In this document: positions 52,101 through 62,999 of the stretch, piece after piece
Position numbering within the stretch: the first letter of the stretch is position 1
Layout of the letters: the number at the start of each line of letters is the position of its first letter
Assembly: GCF_028769735.1 (NCBI RefSeq)
Contig: NC_088194.1
Span: 3,666,319-3,730,318 of the forward strand
Direction: 5' to 3'
DNA length: 64,000 nt
Origin: Zonotrichia leucophrys gambelii
Lineage: Eukaryota; Chordata; Aves; Passeriformes; Passerellidae
The notes under the pieces: model-generated
Told to the model about the DNA's origin: nothing
What the model saw: the letters and a program-made list of their open reading frames with translations, nothing else
The model's database searches: none
Position numbers and translations under genes: made by a program

Positions 52101-54971
52101 TTTGGATTTCGGGATGAGATGAGATGGAAATGTTGAGGTTGGGATGGGCTGATCCCGATCCCCTGAGAGCAGGAAAAGCTGGGATTTGGGGTTGGGATGG
52201 GCTGATCCTGATCCCCTGAGAGCCATGGGAACATTGGGATTTTGGGATGAGATGAAATGGAAATGTTGAGGTTGGGATGGGCTGATCCTGATCCCTGAGA
52301 GCAGGAAAAGCTGGGATTTGGGGTTGGGATGGGCTGATCCTGATCCCCTGAGAGCCATGGGAACATTTGGGTTTGGGGTTGGGATGGGAATGTTGAGGTT
52401 GGGATGGGCTGATCCCACTTCCTGTGAGGGCCATGGAAAGGTGGAGGGAAAGGTGAGATGATGGACTGATCCTGATTCCCTGAGAAACAGGGGAGGGTTG
52501 GGGTTGGGATGGGATGGAATGGGAATTGGAATGGGAATGTTGAGGTTGGGATGGGCTGATCCCGATCCCCTGAGAAACACGGGAAGGTTGGGGTTGGGAT
52601 GGGCTGATCCCACATCCCAGAGAGCCATGGGAAAGTTGGATTTGGGGTTGGGATGAGATGGAAATGTTGAGGTTGGGATGGGCTGATCCCGATCCCTGAG
52701 AGCAGGAAAAGCTGGGATTTGGGGCTGGGATGGGCTGATCCCGATCCCCTGAGGAACACGGGAAGGTTGGGGTTGGGATGGGCTGATCCCACATCCCAGA
52801 GAGCCATGGGAAAGTTGGATTTGGGGTTGGGATGAGATGGAAATGTTGGGTTTGGGATGGGCTGATCCCAATCCCCTGAGATTTTCTGCATGCTCTCCCT
52901 TTTCCAGCTGCCCTCTCCAGCGGCCAGGTCGAGGTCAGGGTCGGGGCTGTGGTCGGGGTCATAGTCGTGATTTTGGTCCTGGTCCTTTTGTCGATTTTCG
53001 TCGTGCTCCTGTGGAAATTCAAAGGTGAGCGTGGAAAACCATCCCTGGAGCCCTGGGGAGCAGGAGAGGGGACCTGGGAGGGGGACAGAGCCAGGGTGGG
53101 GCAGATTTGGGGCAGATTTGGGGCAGATTTGGGCAGATTTGGGGTGGATTTGGGGAGGATTTGGGGCAGATTTGGGGTGAATTTGGGGCAGATTTGGGGC
53201 AGATTTGGGGTGGATTTGGGGAGGATTTGGGGCAGATTTGGGGTGAATTTGGGGCAGATTTGGGGCAGATTTGGGGCAGATTTGTGATTCTGATTCTGTC
53301 GCATCTCCCCCAGACAGGATGAATTTCCGCCTCTCCCAGCCCAGGCCTGCGGACACAGGTGGGATTTTGGGGCAGTTCCCGGCCCTTTTCCTGGTGGGAA
53401 TAACCAAGGAATTGCATTTAGGATCAGGGGAACCATCCCTGGTGCCGTGGTTTGGGATCGGAGCTGAAGGACCCCGACCCCTCTGTCCTGGTGGGGAGTG
53501 GGAGGGGCTGATCCTGGGGGATGATCCCAAATTCCTGAAATCCCATTTTCCACCAATTTCTGCTGGAAAACTTCATCCCAGACCACCAAGGGGGAGCTGG
53601 GAGTGCAGCTGTGGGAATATGACAAAAAGAGAGAATTTGGGGTAAAATAAAATAAAATAAAATAAAATAAAATAAAATAAAATAAAATAAAATAAAATAA
53701 GAGACATTTGGGGGGAAAAGCCAGGAATTCCACTCGGGAACTCAGGGTCAGCCCAGCCAAGAATTCCAGAATCCCCGAGGCTGGAAAATCCCTCCAGGAC
53801 CATCGAGTCCAAGCTGTGCCCGATCCCCACTTGCTCACCCAGGAATTCCAATGGGAAATTTACCCCAAAAATGGGATTTTAAGGATTTAAACCCCCTTTT
53901 CCTTGCTCTGTTCCATCACCAATGAAGGAGAAACAAATGGAGTTTGTCCTCCCAAAAAGCAGCCAGGAATTTGGGATTGAAACCCAAACCAGGCGGATTT
54001 TCCCTGTCCTTGGTGCTGGAAGTTCATCCCGACCCCGCGGCACCAGGGAGGGTGGGATGGGGAGCAAATCCCACCTCCAGCAGCTCCGAGGGGCTTCGGG
54101 GTCGGGGTTTCACCCAAGCCTGGACTCCCGAGGTTGGGATTCCCTCATTCCCTGCACCACAAATCCCCAAATTCCTGCTTTTTTCCCCCAGTTCCAGGGG
54201 CCACAAACGACTGCATGACCGTGTACGCCGAGGTGGGACCTTCCCAGCAGGTGAGTCTGGGGTTGGGGACACCTTGGGGACACCTTGGGGACACCCCAGG
54301 GACGGCTGGACAACCCTTGGTTCCTTTGACAATTTTTAATTTTTTTTGAGAATTTTTGTTTGATAATTCCCAGTGGGAAGTGCCACAGCTGGAGGTGGCC
54401 CAAGGGCACCTGAACTTGCCCAAAACTCCGTGCCCAGCCCCAAAATATCGGTTTTGGAGGGATCAAAGAGAAATGGGGGTTTTGGGGTTGGGAAGGAGTT
54501 TAAAATTGTCCCATTTTGAGGGTGGGGATGATTCCCACTGTGCCAGGATGGTCCAACCCGGCCTTGGGATGGGGCAACACCTCCAGAGATGGATCTTTGT
54601 TGGGTTTCTGGATTTGGGGTAATTTTTCCAGCACCGAGCCCTAAAAATTGTTTAAATTCCTTTTTTTTTTTTTTTTTTAATTTTAAAATTTTAAAAATCT
54701 TTTTCTCCCAGCACGTCCCTGATGGAACCAAAGCCAAACCAGCGGAGGGGGGACCCCCCTCAACCATTTATTCCCTGGTCAAGCGTCCAGAGCAGGTGAG
54801 CTGGAACATGGAACCCCTGGAGCTGGGGTGGGCACAGAGGGGTCCCGAGCCCTCAAACCAAACCCTGGATCAGCCCCCAGGACCCCAAACTGAGCTTGTG
54901 TCCGTCTGTCCTTGCAGGCGGATGGAGGGACAGCAGAAAATGCCACCGTGACCGGCCTGGAGCTGGTCTAG
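49073..54971 (+). CDS. Gene F: SLAMF6-like receptor with two ITSMs
   Basis: Exons 49073-49127, 51176-51469, 51610-51879, 52908-53024, 54192-54250, 54712-54795, 54918-54971; 933 nt, 310 aa, all phases agree. Signal peptide, IgV (19-116) without cysteines, IgC2 (117-206), TM (about 218-242), tail with Tyr257 in TVYAEV and Tyr285 in TIYSLV, C terminus ATVTGLELV. Two ITSMs and the final hydrophobic residues resemble SLAMF6, but CD84 and LY9 are also possible, so no symbol is given. It is the intact relative of gene B and starts back to back with gene E. Confidence 0.8.
49290..49760. repeat. CCATCTCTGGTGT minisatellite in F intron 1
   Basis: Reverse-complement partner of 22,165-22,790. Shared flanks continue to about 50,500. 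Confidence 0.9.
51176..51469 (+). CDS. Gene F exon 2: IgV domain
   Basis: Acceptor TCTCCCCAG, donor GTAGGT, 294 nt, phase 1-1. Contains TEVIGVLGKSVTF (A-B strands), PAFWFFGNE (C strand), RGRALTISQLRMEDAGTYSV (E-F strands) and no cysteine. Confidence 0.85.
51610..51879 (+). CDS. Gene F exon 3: IgC2 domain
   Basis: Acceptor GCCCGCAG, donor GTGAGA, 270 nt. Contains VTCEAQNCSDGSC, SLRC, NVSYTW, VVLLVNETS, VTCTAQNPVSS and QLC. Only about ten residues follow SYTW before the next strand, the normal length. Confidence 0.85.
51900..52880. repeat. F intron 3 minisatellite
   Basis: GGTTGGGATGGGCTGATCCC units with CCTGAGAGCAGGAAAAGCTG spacers, period about 58-65 bp, many variants. Antisense ORFs of several hundred codons here are artefacts. 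Confidence 0.85.
52908..53024 (+). CDS. Gene F exon 4: transmembrane segment
   Basis: Acceptor TTTTCCAG, donor GTGAGC, 117 nt. SGQVEVRVGAVVG then a Val/Ile/Leu run (VIVVILVLVLLSIFVVLLW) and KFK. Confidence 0.85.
53100..53285. repeat. GGGGCAGATTTGGGGTGGAT array
   Basis: About 16 units of 11-13 bp. Mirror of 18,120-18,590 in gene B. Confidence 0.85.
53325..53435. repeat. Dispersed repeat also found at 60,725-60,835
   Basis: Both contain CCCAGCCCAGGCCTGCGGAC and GGTGGGAATAACCAAGGAAT. An AG/GT-bounded stretch inside it could be mistaken for a small exon. Confidence 0.75.
53641..53702. repeat. (AAAAT)n pentanucleotide run
   Basis: About 12 copies in F intron 4; same pentamer as the (ATTTT)n arrays at 31,855-32,110, opposite strand. 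Confidence 0.95.
54192..54250 (+). CDS. Gene F exon 5: first ITSM
   Basis: Acceptor TTTCCCCCAG, donor GTGAGT, 59 nt, phase 1-0. Encodes ATNDCMTVYAEVGPSQQ. Confidence 0.85.
54712..54795 (+). CDS. Gene F exon 6: second ITSM
   Basis: Acceptor TTTCTCCCAG after a T18 run, donor GTGAGC, 84 nt, phase 0-0. Encodes GGPPSTIYSLVKRPEQ. Confidence 0.85.
54918..54971 (+). CDS. Gene F exon 7: C terminus
   Basis: Acceptor TCCTTGCAG; encodes ADGGTAENATVTGLELV and TAG at 54,969-54,971. Confidence 0.8.
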   Translation, partial: ADGGTAENATVTGLELV

Positions 54972-55189
54972 AAGGACCCAGAACTGGTTTGAAGATCAAG
55001 AGATTGATTTAAAGGGACTGAAACTGGTTTAAGAACATGAAACTGGTTTAAAGGACCTGCAACTGGATTAAAGGACCTGGAACTGGTTTCAGAACATGAA
55101 ACTGGTTTATAAACCTGGAAGTGATTTAAAGATCTATTTTTATGAGACTGGGCCTGGTTTACAAGAAACCAGAACTGATTTAGAACTCA

Positions 55190-55385
55190 TTTAGAAGAAG
55201 ATGGAACTTCTTTAAAAGGACCTGGAACTGGTTTGGAAGGACCTGGAACTGGTTTGGAAGGACCTGGAACTGGTTTGGAAGGACCTGGAACTGATTTAAA
55301 GAACCTGGAACTGGTTTGGAAGGACCTGGAACTGGTTTGGAAGGACCTGGAACAGGTTTGGAAGGACCTGGAACTGGTTTAATTG
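55190..55385. repeat. GACCTGGAACTGGTTTGGAA array in the F 3' UTR
   Basis: About nine 20-21 bp units; looser ACTGGTTTAA units extend left to about 54,960, right from the stop codon. Confidence 0.9.
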
Positions 55386-55888
55386 GTGTCCACTCTCTGG
55401 TCAGACAGATGGACACCACAAGGTGGCTCCAGAACGGCTCCAACATCCCCAATCCTGCTCCAGACCCGAATCTCAGGGATCTCCCCCTTTTGGAGTGTCC
55501 CTTCCCCTCCTCATCTCTGCTGCTTCAATTTCTCTCTCTTTGGGATTTCAGGGAGGATTTTTTTGAACTTTCCAATGTTTTTTGGATCTTTCTCCACGTT
55601 TTTGGCAGCTCTGTGGGATTCAGGTTCCTTTTCGGAATTTGGGACCAAAACTCTGCCAAAGCTGCCGAGACTCCCAGGCAGGCTGGAGGAGACTCTTCAA
55701 AGGGTTTTCCCATGGAATCCTGAAATTCCTGAGGGTGGAAAAGGAACATCCCACCAGGAATGTCATCCCTATCTTGATCACCCAGACCAGCAACCGGTGG
55801 GTTCTTTGGAGACGTCCAGGGAAGGCTCCAAACCAGCCCCTTTTTGCACAGAAAAGTAATTTTTAAAAGCTCAGGGATTCAATTTATA

Positions 55889-55894
55889 AATAAA
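55889..55894 (+). terminator. Poly(A) signal of gene F
   Basis: AATAAA in TATAAATAAAAAA, about 920 bp after the stop. Confidence 0.6.
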
Positions 55895-55984
55895 AAAAAT
55901 ACTTTTTTAAAATTTTTTTTTCTTCTGTTGTATTTTGAGCCTTGCAAAGCCCTCAGCTTCTCGCAGGGCTGAAAACCACCAAAA

Positions 55985-56110
55985 CCAACCAAAAATAACG
56001 CCAGGAAGTTAAAGCGGAACAAGAAGTGACGCCACCCCTTATCAGAGCTCGTGTGGTTTCAGCACCTGCTGCCTTTTCCTCACCTCCGGAACGTTCTGAA
56101 TTTTACAGCA
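55985..56110 (+). promoter_or_regulatory. Possible blood-cell promoter
   Basis: Unique stretch with AGGAAGTTAAAG (ETS/PU.1 type), TGTGGTTTC (RUNX type) and CAGCACCTGC (E-box) within 90 bp. It precedes the orphan exon at 57,986. Function is inferred from motif content only. Confidence 0.3.
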
Positions 56111-56279
56111 CCCAGGCCCCCAAAAGAACCCCCAAAACCTCGGCCCCACCAATCCCTGCAGGGCCAGGGTTCAGGATTTGGGGTGGATCTGAGGGAAAAC
56201 GGGACACGGAGAGCGACTTTAGGGTGTTTGGTTGTGGGGTTTGGATTTTGGGCGGCGCTGCTGCAGCTGGGTGGATTCC

Positions 56280-57870
56280 CAGCAGGAATTTGGGAATTCC
56301 AGAAGGAATCCCAGAAGGAATCTCAGCAGGAATCCCAGAAGAAATCCCAACAGGAATCTGGAGATCTCAACAGGAATTTGGGGATCCCAGAAAGAATCCC
56401 AGCAGGAATTTCAGCAGGAATTTGGGAATCTCAGCAGTAATTTGGTGATCCCCAACAGGAATCTGGGAATCCCAGCAGGAATTTGGGGATCCCAGAAAGA
56501 ATCCCAGCAGGAATTTCAGCAGGAATTTGGGAATCTCAGCAGTAATTTGGTGATCCCAACAGGAATCTGGAGATCTCAGCAGGAATTTGGGGATCCCAGA
56601 AAGAATCCCAGCAGGAATTTCAGCAGGAATTTGGGAATCTCAGCAGTAATTTGGTGATCCCAACAGGAATCTGGAATCCCAGCAGGAATTTGGGGATCCC
56701 AGAAAGAATCCCAGCAGGAATTTCAGCAGGAATTTGGGAAGCTCAGCAGTAATTTGGTGATCCCAACAGGAATTTGGAGATCTCAACAGGAATTTGGGGA
56801 TCCCAGAAAGAATCCCAGCAGGAATCCCAGCAGGAATTTGGGAAGCTCAGCAGTAATTTGGTGATCCCAACAGGAATCTGGAGATCTCAACAGGAATTTG
56901 GGGATCCCAGAAAGAATCCCAGCAGGAATTTCAGCAGGAATTTGGGAATCTCAGCAGGAATTTGGTGATCCCAACAGGAATCTGGGAATCCCAGCAGGAA
57001 TTTGGGGATCCCAGAAAGAATCCCAGCAGGAATTTGGGAATCTCAGCAGTAATTTGGGGATCCCAACAGGAATCTGGAGATCTCAGCAGGAATTTGGGGA
57101 TCCCAGAAAGAATCCCAGCAGGAATTTCAGCAGGAATTTGGGAATCTCAGCAGTAATTTGGTGATCCCAACAGGAATCTGGAGATCTCAACAGGAATTTG
57201 GGGATCCCAGAAAGAATCCCAGCAGGAATTTCAGCAGGAATTTGGGAATCTCAGCAGTAATTTGGGGATCCCAACAGGAATCTGGAGATCTCAGCAGGAA
57301 TTTGGGGATCCCAGAAAGAATCCCAGCAGGAATTTCAGCCGGAATTTGGGAATCTCAGCAGGAATTTGGTGATGCCAACAGGAATCTGGAGATCTCAACA
57401 GGAATTTGGGGATCCCAAAAAGAATCCCAGCAGGAATTTCAGCAGGAATTTGGGAATCTCAGCAGTAATTTGGTGATCCCAACAGGAATCTGGAGATCTC
57501 AGCAGGAATTTGGGGATCCCAGAAAGAATCCCAGCAGGAATTTGGGAATCTCAGCAGTAATTTGGTGATCCCAACAGGAATCTGGAGATCTCAGCAGGAA
57601 TTTGGGGATCCCAGAAAGAATCCCAGCAGGAATTTCAGCAGGAATTTGGGAATCTCAGCAGTAATTTGGTGATCCCAACAGGAATCTGGAGATCTCAGCA
57701 GGAATTTGGGGATCCCAGAAAGAATCCCAGCAGGAATTTCAGCAGGAATTTGGGAATCTCAGCAGGAATTTGGTGATCCCAACAGGAATCTGGAGATCTC
57801 AGCAGGAATTTGGGGATCCCAGCAAGAATTTGGTGACCTCAGAAGGAATTTGAGGATCCCATCAGGAATC
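56280..57870. repeat. Minisatellite with a higher-order unit of about 105 bp
   Basis: Made of AGCAGGAATTTGGG(A/G)ATC-type units. GATCCCAGAAAGAATCCCAG recurs about every 105 bp, around 15 times; some units are shortened. Confidence 0.9.
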
Positions 57871-57985
57871 TCCAGGAGCAGAATTCCTTCGGGACGTGCG
57901 TCCTGCTGGGGACAAGAACCCAAGCAGGGGACATTGGACACGTCCCCCCCTTTCCCTTCTCCCCAAATCCACCTGGAAACGGCAG

Positions 57986-58143
57986 AAATTGCCCCAAAAC
58001 CACAAACTGGCCTGGATTTTCTGATGGCTCCGGAATTCTGGGAATTCTTTTCCCTGCCGTGCCTGTTCCTGCTGCTCTTTGTCTGTGCTTTGGTGAATTA
58101 TTCACTGGTGAAACCAAAGCTGCCTTTGAAACCTCTGGAATAA
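57986..58143 (+). CDS. Orphan last exon: membrane anchor with short tail
   Basis: Acceptor GGCAG, phase 1 as in Ig-receptor exons, stop TAA at 58,141 overlapping AATAAA. Encodes EIAPKPQTGLDFLMAPEFWE, a hydrophobic run (FFSLPCLFLLLFVCALV) and NYSLVKPKLPLKPLE. The W-x-F-F start and the LLF plus Y-x-x-V-K pattern recall the anchor of Fc-receptor alpha chains, but this is weak. No upstream exon was recognised before gene F; the 1.6-kb array may have displaced or hidden them. Confidence 0.45.
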
Positions 58144-58479
58144 AAATTCCAGGAGCGTCAAGCTCCGTTCCTACCTGCACATTTTTTTCTGGAAGAAAAT
58201 ACTTTTTTGGAATAAAATAATTTTATGGAATAAATTTAAAGTAATTTCTATTTTCCTTGGGGTTTTGAGCACTTATTGAATTTTTGGAATATTATTTTGA
58301 GTTAAAAGCAACTCAGGTTTTGTAGGGGTGGGATTTGGCCATGGGAAATCCGATCCTTGGCTTGGATTGGGATTTAAACAATTCCAGGGATTGTCCTGAA
58401 GGGATCTTGGGAACTCCTGGAGCTTCTCCCACTCCTTGCCCAGACCTCCAACCCTTTCCCTGCCCCTTCCCATAGAAAA

Positions 58480-59735
58480 AGGAATCCATGGGGTGGAGAA
58501 ATAATTCCATGGGTGGAGAAATGAATGCATGGGATTTCTCCATGGAATGGAGGAATGATTCTACGGGGTGGAAAAATAATTCCGTGGGGAATTATTGGTT
58601 CCTTTTGAGAATTCCAAGAGATGATCCTTGGGGTGGGGGGCAGGTAAATCCATGGGGCGGAGAAAAAAATTCTATAGGGCGGAGAAATAATTCCATGGAG
58701 TGGAGAAGTGATCCATGGGGTGGAAAAACGGATCCATGGGGATTTTCCATGGAACGGAGAAACGATTCTGTGGGATGGAAAAATAATTCAATGGGGTGAA
58801 GAGAGATGAATCCATGAGGTGGGCAAATAAATCCGTGGGGTGGAGAAACAAATTCCATAGGGTGGAGAAACAGATCCATGGATTGGAGAGAGGACCCATG
58901 GGGTGGAGAAATAAATCCATTGGATTTCTCCATGGAATGGAGAAGCAATCCTATGGGATGGAAAAATAATTCCATGGGGTAGAGAAATGATCCATGGGGT
59001 GGGCAAATAAATCCATGGGGTGGAGGAACGATCCATGGGATGGAGAGATGATCCATGGGGTGGAGAAATAAATCCATTTGATTTCTCCATGGAATGGAGA
59101 AATTCTATGGGATGGAAGAATAACCCCATGGCAAGGAGAAACGGATCCATGGGACGGAGAAATGAATCCATGGGGTGGAGAAATGAATCCATGGGGTGGA
59201 GAGATGACCCATGGATGGAGAGATGGCCCATGGGGTGGAGAAATAAAGCCATTGGATTTCTCCATGGAGTGGAGAAGCAATCCTATGGGATGGAAAAATA
59301 ATTCCATGGGGTAGAGAAATGATCCATGGGGTGGGCAAATAAATCCATGGGGTGGAGGAACGATCCATGGGATGGAGAGATGATCCATGGATTGGATAGA
59401 TGATCCATGGGGTGGAGAAATAATTCCATTGGATTTCTCCATGGAATGGAGAAGCAATCCTATGGGATGGAAGAGTAAACTCATGGCAAGGAGAAACGGA
59501 TCCATGGGACGGAGAAACGGATCCATGGGATGGAGAAATGAATCCATGGGGTGGAGAGATGACCCATGGGGTGGAGAAATAAATCCATTTGATTTCTCCA
59601 TGGAATGGAGAAATTCTATGGGATGGAAGAATAACCCCATGGGAAGGAGAAACGGATCCATGGGACGGAGAAATGAATCCATGGGGTGGAGAGATGACCC
59701 ATGGATGGAGAGATGGCCCATGGGGTGGAGGAAGG
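58480..59735. repeat. GGGGTGGAGAAATAAATCCA minisatellite
   Basis: About 1.25 kb of 18-22 bp units with ATCCATGGG; blocks of about 300 bp recur (for example GATTTCTCCATGGAATGGAG at about 58,934, 59,082, 59,253, 59,431, 59,588). Confidence 0.9.
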
Positions 59736-59852
59736 ACCTCGGGGACGTTTTTCACCCGTTCCTCCCCCGATTTCACCACCTTTGCTCACCAACCGCCGCT
59801 TCCTGCGCCGAAAGGGGAAGGGCGGCGGCTCCGAGGGGCCGGGCGGGGCAGG

Positions 59853-61295
59853 ATGGGCCCGAGGGGCTTCGGGGGGCTCTGCCTCGCCCTGCTCTGCTCC
59901 GGGGCCGGTGAGTGGGGCCGGGGGGCTCGGGGGGCTCCGATCAGGAGGATGAGGAAGAGGAAGGGGCTGAAGGCAGCGGGTGCAGCGCAGGGAGGTCCCT
60001 GGAGGGCTTTTCCTGGGGGTTAAGCTCAGGTTTGGGTTGAGGCCGGCTTTGCTGAGCGTGGTTTGTGCTCCCATCAGGGTTTTGGGGTCTTCTGAGCTGT
60101 CCCAGCTCCCCAAATCCATCCCAGAGCATCAGGAGGGGCTTTTGGACCGTTTTGGGTTGGTTTTGTTGGTTTTGATCTCAAACGGGACTTGGATGATCCT
60201 GGTGGGTCCTTCCACCTCAAGTCCCCCAATTCCATGCCCCAAATGGGGATGTTTTGGGATATTTTGGGATATTTTGGGTTTTTTTGGGGTATTTTATAAT
60301 TCCCTGCTGGTGGCACGACCCCAAACCCCCCTGGGTTTCGGGACGGCCTCAGCTCAGCCCCAGCCCCCATTTTCCACCGTGCGAACCCGACAGATTTGGG
60401 GTTTTCGTTGTCGGGGTGAGGTGTGAACCCCACAGGATGTGGGGCCGCTGCTCCGCTCGAGCTCAGCCCCCTCGGAGAGCTGTGGGACCTCCTGAGGTGG
60501 AAAAACCTGCACGGATCATCCAACCCAGCCCCTGGCCCTCCCAAAATCCCCAAATCCCCAAAATCCCCAAATTCCCAAATCCCGCCCGGTATCTGGGAGT
60601 GCTTTCCAATCCCTCCTGGAGGTTTTGGGGTTGGGATCATCCCTTGGAGCTGTTCCAGGACCCCAAAACCCTTTGGGGCAGAATTTCCCGGATTTCCACC
60701 CCAAATCCCACCTGGAAATTCCACCTCTCCCAGCCCAGGCCTGCGGACACAGGTGGGGATTTTGGGGCAGTTCCTGGAGCTTTTCCTGGTGGGAATAACC
60801 AAGGAATTGCATTTAGGATCAGGGTGATCCTGGATCTCCTGGGATCCCATCCCCGCTCCCTCACAATTCCCGGGATTTCCCTCCCTCTCCTCTTCCCCAA
60901 AATTTCCTTTTGGGGCCCTCCTGACCTTTCACCCTCTGGCGCTGTCCCCACACCCTGTCCCACGTCCCCTGAGGGGACACTGGGGTGGACATTCCCCTTC
61001 CTGAGCCCGGAATTTGGGGCAGAATGGACAAATCCCAAACCCCACAAATCCCCAGCCCTGGGCTTCCAGGAAGAGGAGTCGGGGAACGGGAACACTGGGA
61101 ACAACGGGAACAACGGGAACAACGGGAATGTCACCGAGGAGACCCCGGAGGGGACACCGGAACCCCTGGAGCCACCAGGACACCCCAGCGCGGCCACCGC
61201 GGACGGGGACACGGTGACAACGTGGCCGAGGGTCACCACGAGCCCTCCTGGGAGCCTCGGGGACCTCGCGGTGACACCGGCGGGGAACCAGAGCC
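59853..61295 (+). CDS. Gene G (5' part): unrecognised secreted or membrane protein, mucin-like
   Basis: Exon 1 (59853-59907) encodes MGPRGFGGLCLALLCSGAG, donor GTGAGT, phase 1. Exon 2 (61056-61295; acceptor CCCCAG, donor GTGAGT) keeps phase and encodes ALGFQEEESGNGNTGNNGNN, then NVTEETPEGTPEPLEPP and TVTTWPRVTTSPPGS, ending AGNQS: rich in Thr, Pro, Ser and Gly with N-glycosylation sites, like a mucin stalk. An acceptor 14 bp downstream would give an Arg/Glu-rich frame and is less likely. The rest should lie right of 62,900 or outside the window. It has no Ig signature, so it may be a non-SLAM neighbour. Confidence 0.5.
60725..60835. repeat. Dispersed repeat, partner of 53,325-53,435
   Basis: Shares GGTGGGAATAACCAAGGAAT and the flanking GGATTTTGGGGCAGTTCC. 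A CR1-like piece may precede it (60,480-60,660). Confidence 0.7.
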
Positions 61296-61309
61296 GTGAG
61301 TTCCAGGGG

Positions 61310-62835
61310 AAGGGAGGGAGGTGGCGCTGTCCCCAGGGAGGTGACATCACTGTCACCATTGATGGGGCATGGCACTGTCCCCAGGGAGGTGGCACTGTCC
61401 CCAGGGGGGTGGCATTGTCCCCAGGGAGGTGACATTGTCACCAGGGGATTGTCACCATTGATGGGACATGGCACTGTCCCCAGGGAGGTGGCACTGTCCC
61501 CAGGGAGGTGGCACTGTCCCCAGGGAGGTGGCATTGTCCCCAGGGGATTGTCACCATTGATGGGGCATGGCATTGTCCCCAGGGAGGTGGCATTGTCCCC
61601 AAGGAGGTGACATTGTCACCATTGATGGGGCATGGCACTGTCCCCAGGGAGGTGGCACTGTCCCCAGGGAGGTGGCACTGTCCCCAGGGAGGTGGCACTG
61701 TCCCCAGGGAGGTGACATTGTCACCAGGGGATTGTCACCATTGATGGGACATGGCACTGTCCCCAGGGAGGTGGCATTGTCCCCAGGGAGGTGGCACTGT
61801 CCCCAGGGAGGTGACATTGTCACCATTGATGGGACATGGCACTGTCCCCAGGGAGGTGGCATTGTCCCCAGGGAGGTGGCACTGTCCCCTGGAAGGTGGC
61901 ACTGTCCCCAGGGAGGTGGCATTGTCCCCAGGGAGGTGACATTGTCACCAGGGGATTGTCACCATTGATGGGGCATGGCACTGTCCCCAGGGAGGTGGTA
62001 TTGTCACCAGGGGATTGTCACCATTGATGGGGCATGGCACTGTCCCCTGGGAGGTGGCACTGTCCCCAGGGAGGTGGCACTGTCCCCAGGGAGGTGACAT
62101 TGTCCCCAGGGGATTGTCACCATTGATGGGACATGGCACTGTCCCCAGGGAGGTGGCACTGTCCCCAGGGAGGTGGCATTGTCCCCAGGGAGGTGGCACT
62201 GTCCCCAGGGGTGTGGCATTGTCCCCAGGGAGGTGGCACTGTCCCCAGGGGATTGTCACCATTGATGGGGCATGGCACTGTCCCCAGGGAGGTGGCATTG
62301 TCACCATTGATGGGGCATGGCACTGTCCCCAGGGGGGTGGCACTGTCCCCAGAATTTGTCACCATCGTGGGGAGGTGGCACTGTCCCCAGGGAGGTGACA
62401 TTGTCACCAGGGGATTGTCACCATTGATGGGGCATGGCACTGTCCCCAGGGAGGTGGCACTGTCCCCAGGGAGTTGGCACTGTCCCCAGGGAGGTGGCGC
62501 TGTCCCCAGAATTTGTCACCATCGTGGGGAGGTGGCACTGTCCCCAGAGGTTCATCATTGTCCCCAGAGATTTGTCACCATCACGAGGAGGTGACGCCGC
62601 CCCTGGAGGATCTGTCACCCTCTTGAGGGGTGTGTGCCACCCCCGTGGGGACTTGTCACCCTCCTGGGGGATTTGTCATTTGTCACTGTCTCGGGGGATT
62701 TGTCACCCTCCTGGGGGACCTGTCACAACTCTGGGGGATTTGTCACTGTCTCGGGGGATTTGTCACCCCTATGGGGGATGTGTGACAACTCTGTGGGATT
62801 GTCACGTCTGGGGATTGTGCACCACCTAGGCGATG
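61310..62835. repeat. GGGAGGTGGCACTGTCCCCA minisatellite
   Basis: 20-bp units interrupted by ATTGTCACCATTGATGGGGC blocks every 60-180 bp to about 62,560, then GGGGGATTTGTCACCCTCCT units to 62,835. In gene G intron 2. Confidence 0.9.
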
Positions 62836-62999
62836 GCAACTCTGTGGGGGTGCCCCCGGTGTACTTGTCCACAGACCTGGGCACTGCACCTTCTGGGGGT
62901 GTCCCCCGTCATTTGGTCGGCCCTGTCCCTCAGACTCCTCGGGAGGCCAGACGGTAGGTCCCCCCAAACTCGGGCGCGCCCAAAATGGCAGAGCTTTTG

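Noticed and set aside
53313..53359. Possible extra gene F exon between CCCCCAG and GTGGG
   Set aside because: The sequence recurs at 60,725-60,835 as part of a dispersed repeat, and it would disturb the phase between the TM and ITSM exons.
51853..53838. Antisense ORF of 661 codons over gene F
   Set aside because: Repeat-derived (I-S-P-S-Q-P-Q units) and antisense to well supported exons.
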